15,439 nucleotides of DNA from positions 1 through 15,439 of the forward strand of contig JADCBH010000348.1 in the NCBI GenBank assembly GCA_020253595.1, written 5' to 3'. The DNA comes from Brevundimonas sp. (lineage in GTDB: Bacteria; Pseudomonadota; Alphaproteobacteria; Caulobacterales; Caulobacteraceae). The first letter of the stretch is position 1. Each line of letters begins with the position of its first letter. The notes beneath the pieces were generated by a model, which saw nothing but the letters and a program-made list of their open reading frames with translations, had not been told where the DNA came from and did no database searches. This document shows, one piece after another, positions 13,699 through 15,439 of the stretch. A program made the position numbers and the translations under genes.

Positions 13699-14733
13699 AT
13701 GGCGTTTCGCATGACGTTCGAATCCCCCGTTGCCGGAATCCTGCCCTGTCAGTCGATCGAGACGCTGATCGCCACGGGCGCGATCACTTCGGCTACTCCC
13801 TTCGATGCCGACCAGGTGCAGCCGGCGTCGCTGGACCTGCGCCTGTCGGACCGGGCGTGGCGGGTGCGCGCGTCGTTCCTGCCCGGACGGCGCCTGGTGA
13901 GCGAGCGGATCGCCGACGTGGAGATGCATCCGATCGACCTCAGCAAGGGCGTCGTGCTGGAAAAGGGCTGTGTCTACATCGCCGAGCTGCAGGAGCGGCT
14001 GGCCCTGCCGCCCGGCCTGATCGCGCGCGCCAACCCGAAGAGCTCGACGGGCCGCGTCGACGTCTTCGTGCGCCTGCTGACCGATCGGGGCGGGTCGTTC
14101 GACGACGTGGAGGCCGGCTATGAGGGGCCGCTGTATCTGGAAATCGCGCCGCAGACGTTTTCCATCCTGGTGCGGCCGGGCACGCGGCTGAACCAGCTGA
14201 GGCTCAAGGCGGGAGAGCCGCCGAAGCTGGAGACGCGCTCGGTCGGCGTGGATCTGCAGGGCGGCGAAATCGTGGGCTTCCGGGGGCGACGACACGCCGG
14301 CGTGGTCGATCTGGACCGGATCGACGGCCATGACCCCAGGGATTTCTGGGAGCCGCTGACGCTCCGGCGTGGCGAACTGCTGCTGGACCCGGGTGAGTTC
14401 TATATCCTGGCGTCGTCGGACGACGTGGAGATCCCGGTCGACCAGGCTGCCGAGATGACGCCGATCGACCCCAGCGTTGGGGAGTTCCGCGTCCACTACG
14501 CCGGCTTCTTCGACCCCGGCTTCGGCACCGACGAGGCGCACGGGGCGGGATCGAAGGGGGTGCTGGAGGTGCGGACGCACGATACGCCGTTCCTGCTGGA
14601 GCACGGGCAGATCGTGGCGCGGCTGGTCTACGAGCCGCTGACCGAGCGGCCGACGCGGTTGTATGGCGAGGGCGGCAGCCACTATCAGCGGCAGGGGCTG
14701 AAGCTGAGCAAGCATTTCAGGGCGTGGGGGTGA
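13699..14733 (+). CDS. dcd: 2'-deoxycytidine 5'-triphosphate deaminase, long (PF06559-type) form
   Basis: 344 residues, about twice the 190-residue E. coli Dcd. It deaminates dCTP to dUTP for thymidylate synthesis. The N-terminal half carries Q41-P-A-S-L-D-L-R-L49 and R110-A-N-P-K-S-S-T-G-R119 followed by V-D-V-F-V-R, matching the catalytic S-S-x-A/G-R type loop of the Dcd/Dut fold. The C-terminal half repeats the fold with HYAGFFDPGFG (about 256-266) and a second beta set ending HGQIVARLVYE. This two-fold architecture is the alphaproteobacterial type. AGGAA lies 6 nt before the ATG at 13699; an in-frame ATG at 13711 is the alternative. It is divergent from apaG and convergent with the MFS gene. 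Confidence 0.93.
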   Translation: MAFRMTFESPVAGILPCQSIETLIATGAITSATPFDADQVQPASLDLRLSDRAWRVRASFLPGRRLVSERIADVEMHPIDLSKGVVLEKGCVYIAELQERLALPPGLIARANPKSSTGRVDVFVRLLTDRGGSFDDVEAGYEGPLYLEIAPQTFSILVRPGTRLNQLRLKAGEPPKLETRSVGVDLQGGEIVGFRGRRHAGVVDLDRIDGHDPRDFWEPLTLRRGELLLDPGEFYILASSDDVEIPVDQAAEMTPIDPSVGEFRVHYAGFFDPGFGTDEAHGAGSKGVLEVRTHDTPFLLEHGQIVARLVYEPLTERPTRLYGEGGSHYQRQGLKLSKHFRAWG

Positions 14734-14736
14734 AGT

Positions 14737-14893
14737 GTCTCCTCCCTGTCGCGCAGCGATGGGGAGGTGGCTCGGAGCGCAGCGGAGAGACGGAGGGGTT
14801 CTTGACGCGGCAAGATCGAGTGCGCGGCAAGAACCCCTCCACCGCTTCGCGGTCCCCCTCCCCGTCGGCCAAGCGGCCGACGGGGAGGAGACG
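14737..14893. repeat. GC-rich palindromic dispersed repeat, copy 2
   Basis: The unit starts 3 bp after the dcd stop and ends 3 bp before the MFS stop. Outer arms TGTCTCCTCCC and GGGGAGGAGACG face each other. An inner perfect 13-bp inverted repeat, GGAGGGGTTCTTG (14792-14804) with CAAGAACCCCTCC (14828-14840), lies within. The CCCTCCACCGCTTCGCGGTC core and adjoining C-rich run are shared with copy 1 at 13084-13228, so the two belong to one family. Confidence 0.72.
14861..14884. terminator. Strong hairpin between convergent dcd and MFS genes
   Basis: CCCGTCGGCC-AAGC-GGCCGACGGG forms a perfect 10-bp stem with a 4-base loop inside repeat copy 2. There is no long T-run on either side, so if it terminates transcription it does so through stem strength. 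Its place between convergent genes fits a bidirectional role. Confidence 0.5.
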
Positions 14894-14895
14894 TC

Positions 14896-15439
14896 TCAGA
14901 CCAGCCGATCCGCCTTCCTGAGATCGGGGAACAGCTTCGCCCACACGCCTGTCGCGCCGAGCGCGCCGATGCCCCCGAACACTGCCGCGCCGATGGGGCC
15001 GAGGAAGCGGACCATGACGCCGGAGTAGGCCTCGCCCAGTTCGTTGGAGGCGCCGATGAACAGCATGGACACTGAGGACACCCGGCCGCGCATGTGGTCC
15101 GGCGTCGAGAGCTGGATCAGGGTCTGACGGATGTTGACGCTGATCATGTCGGCCGCTCCGCCGATGAACAGGGCCGCCGCCGACAGCCAGACGACCTTGC
15201 TGAGTCCGAAGGTCAGGGTGGCCAGGCCAAACACGGCGACCGAGGCGAACATCCAGACGCCCCCCTTACCCGGGATCGGATAGCGGGCCAGCCACAGGGC
15301 CGTGGTGAATGCCCCGACCCCGAAGGCGGCGCGCAGCAGGCCGAAGCCCTCGGGCCCGACCTGCAGGATGTCGCGGGCGAAGATGGGGGTCAGCAGGGCG
15401 ACCCCCGCGAACAGCACCACGATCAGATCGAGATCGGAA
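14896..15439 (-). CDS. MFS transporter, MFS_3/EntS-like, C-terminal part (5' end outside window)
   Basis: 181 codons are open to the right edge, so the start is missing. The visible protein begins SDLDLIVVLFAGVALLTPIF and shows six hydrophobic segments, i.e. the C-terminal half of a 12-helix major facilitator. VGPEGFGLLRAAFGVGA and TPDHMRGRVSSVSMLFIGAS followed by NELGEAYSGV are typical of PF05977 (MFS_3), the group containing the enterobactin exporter EntS. The substrate cannot be told. Its TGA-type stop (TCA at 14896-14898) lies 3 bp past the repeat element, convergent with dcd. Confidence 0.88.
   Translation of the reverse strand, partial: SDLDLIVVLFAGVALLTPIFARDILQVGPEGFGLLRAAFGVGAFTTALWLARYPIPGKGGVWMFASVAVFGLATLTFGLSKVVWLSAAALFIGGAADMISVNIRQTLIQLSTPDHMRGRVSSVSMLFIGASNELGEAYSGVMVRFLGPIGAAVFGGIGALGATGVWAKLFPDLRKADRLV

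Noticed and set aside
13684..14715. Minus-strand frame of 343 codons opposite dcd
   Set aside because: It is antisense to a clearly recognised dCTP deaminase and has no recognisable domain.

Overview
The window is high-GC DNA from an alphaproteobacterium of the order Caulobacterales. Brevundimonas or a close relative is my best guess. The grounds are gene content (a GcrA cell-cycle regulator, a PodJ-like polarity protein, ApaG, the long alphaproteobacterial dCTP deaminase), GANTC (CcrM-type methylation) sites in the podJ and gcrA upstream regions, and dense protein coding with GC-rich third positions. No rRNA, tRNA or CRISPR array was seen.

Layout. Positions 1-181 hold the 3' end of a PdeM-like phosphoesterase gene, whose stop codon interlocks with that of a convergent minus-strand block. 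That block is podJ-like (5387-2430), a TauE/SafE permease (2332-1406), a TIGR02186-type membrane protein (1409-600) and a DUF3429 membrane protein (600-178); the last three overlap at their stop/start codons. A small two-helix membrane protein (5595-5804) diverges from podJ. Positions 5805-7373 are disturbed: an aspartyl-protease gene with an in-frame amber codon, followed by a degenerate copy of the argF 3' end. Next, all on the minus strand, come argF (8288-7374), a GxxExxY nuclease-fold gene enclosed by long imperfect inverted repeats (8317-8830), argD (10027-8837), a secreted M28 peptidase (11044-10133) and an ABC-2 permease (11902-11081). gcrA (12276-12788, plus) diverges from the permease across 373 bp rich in regulatory motifs. 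Then come two repeat-type palindromic elements (12794-13228), apaG (minus), dcd (plus), another copy of the second repeat type, and the 3' part of an MFS_3 transporter gene (minus) that runs off the window.

How the genes work together. argD and argF are successive arginine-biosynthesis genes. podJ and gcrA belong to the same cell-cycle circuit in Caulobacter, where GcrA with CcrM methylation drives podJ; the GANTC and CtrA-like sites here fit that wiring. The most unusual parts are the inverted-repeat GxxExxY cassette inside the arg operon, the duplicated argF end next to a broken protease gene, and the repeated, GANTC-bearing motifs upstream of gcrA and the ABC permease.
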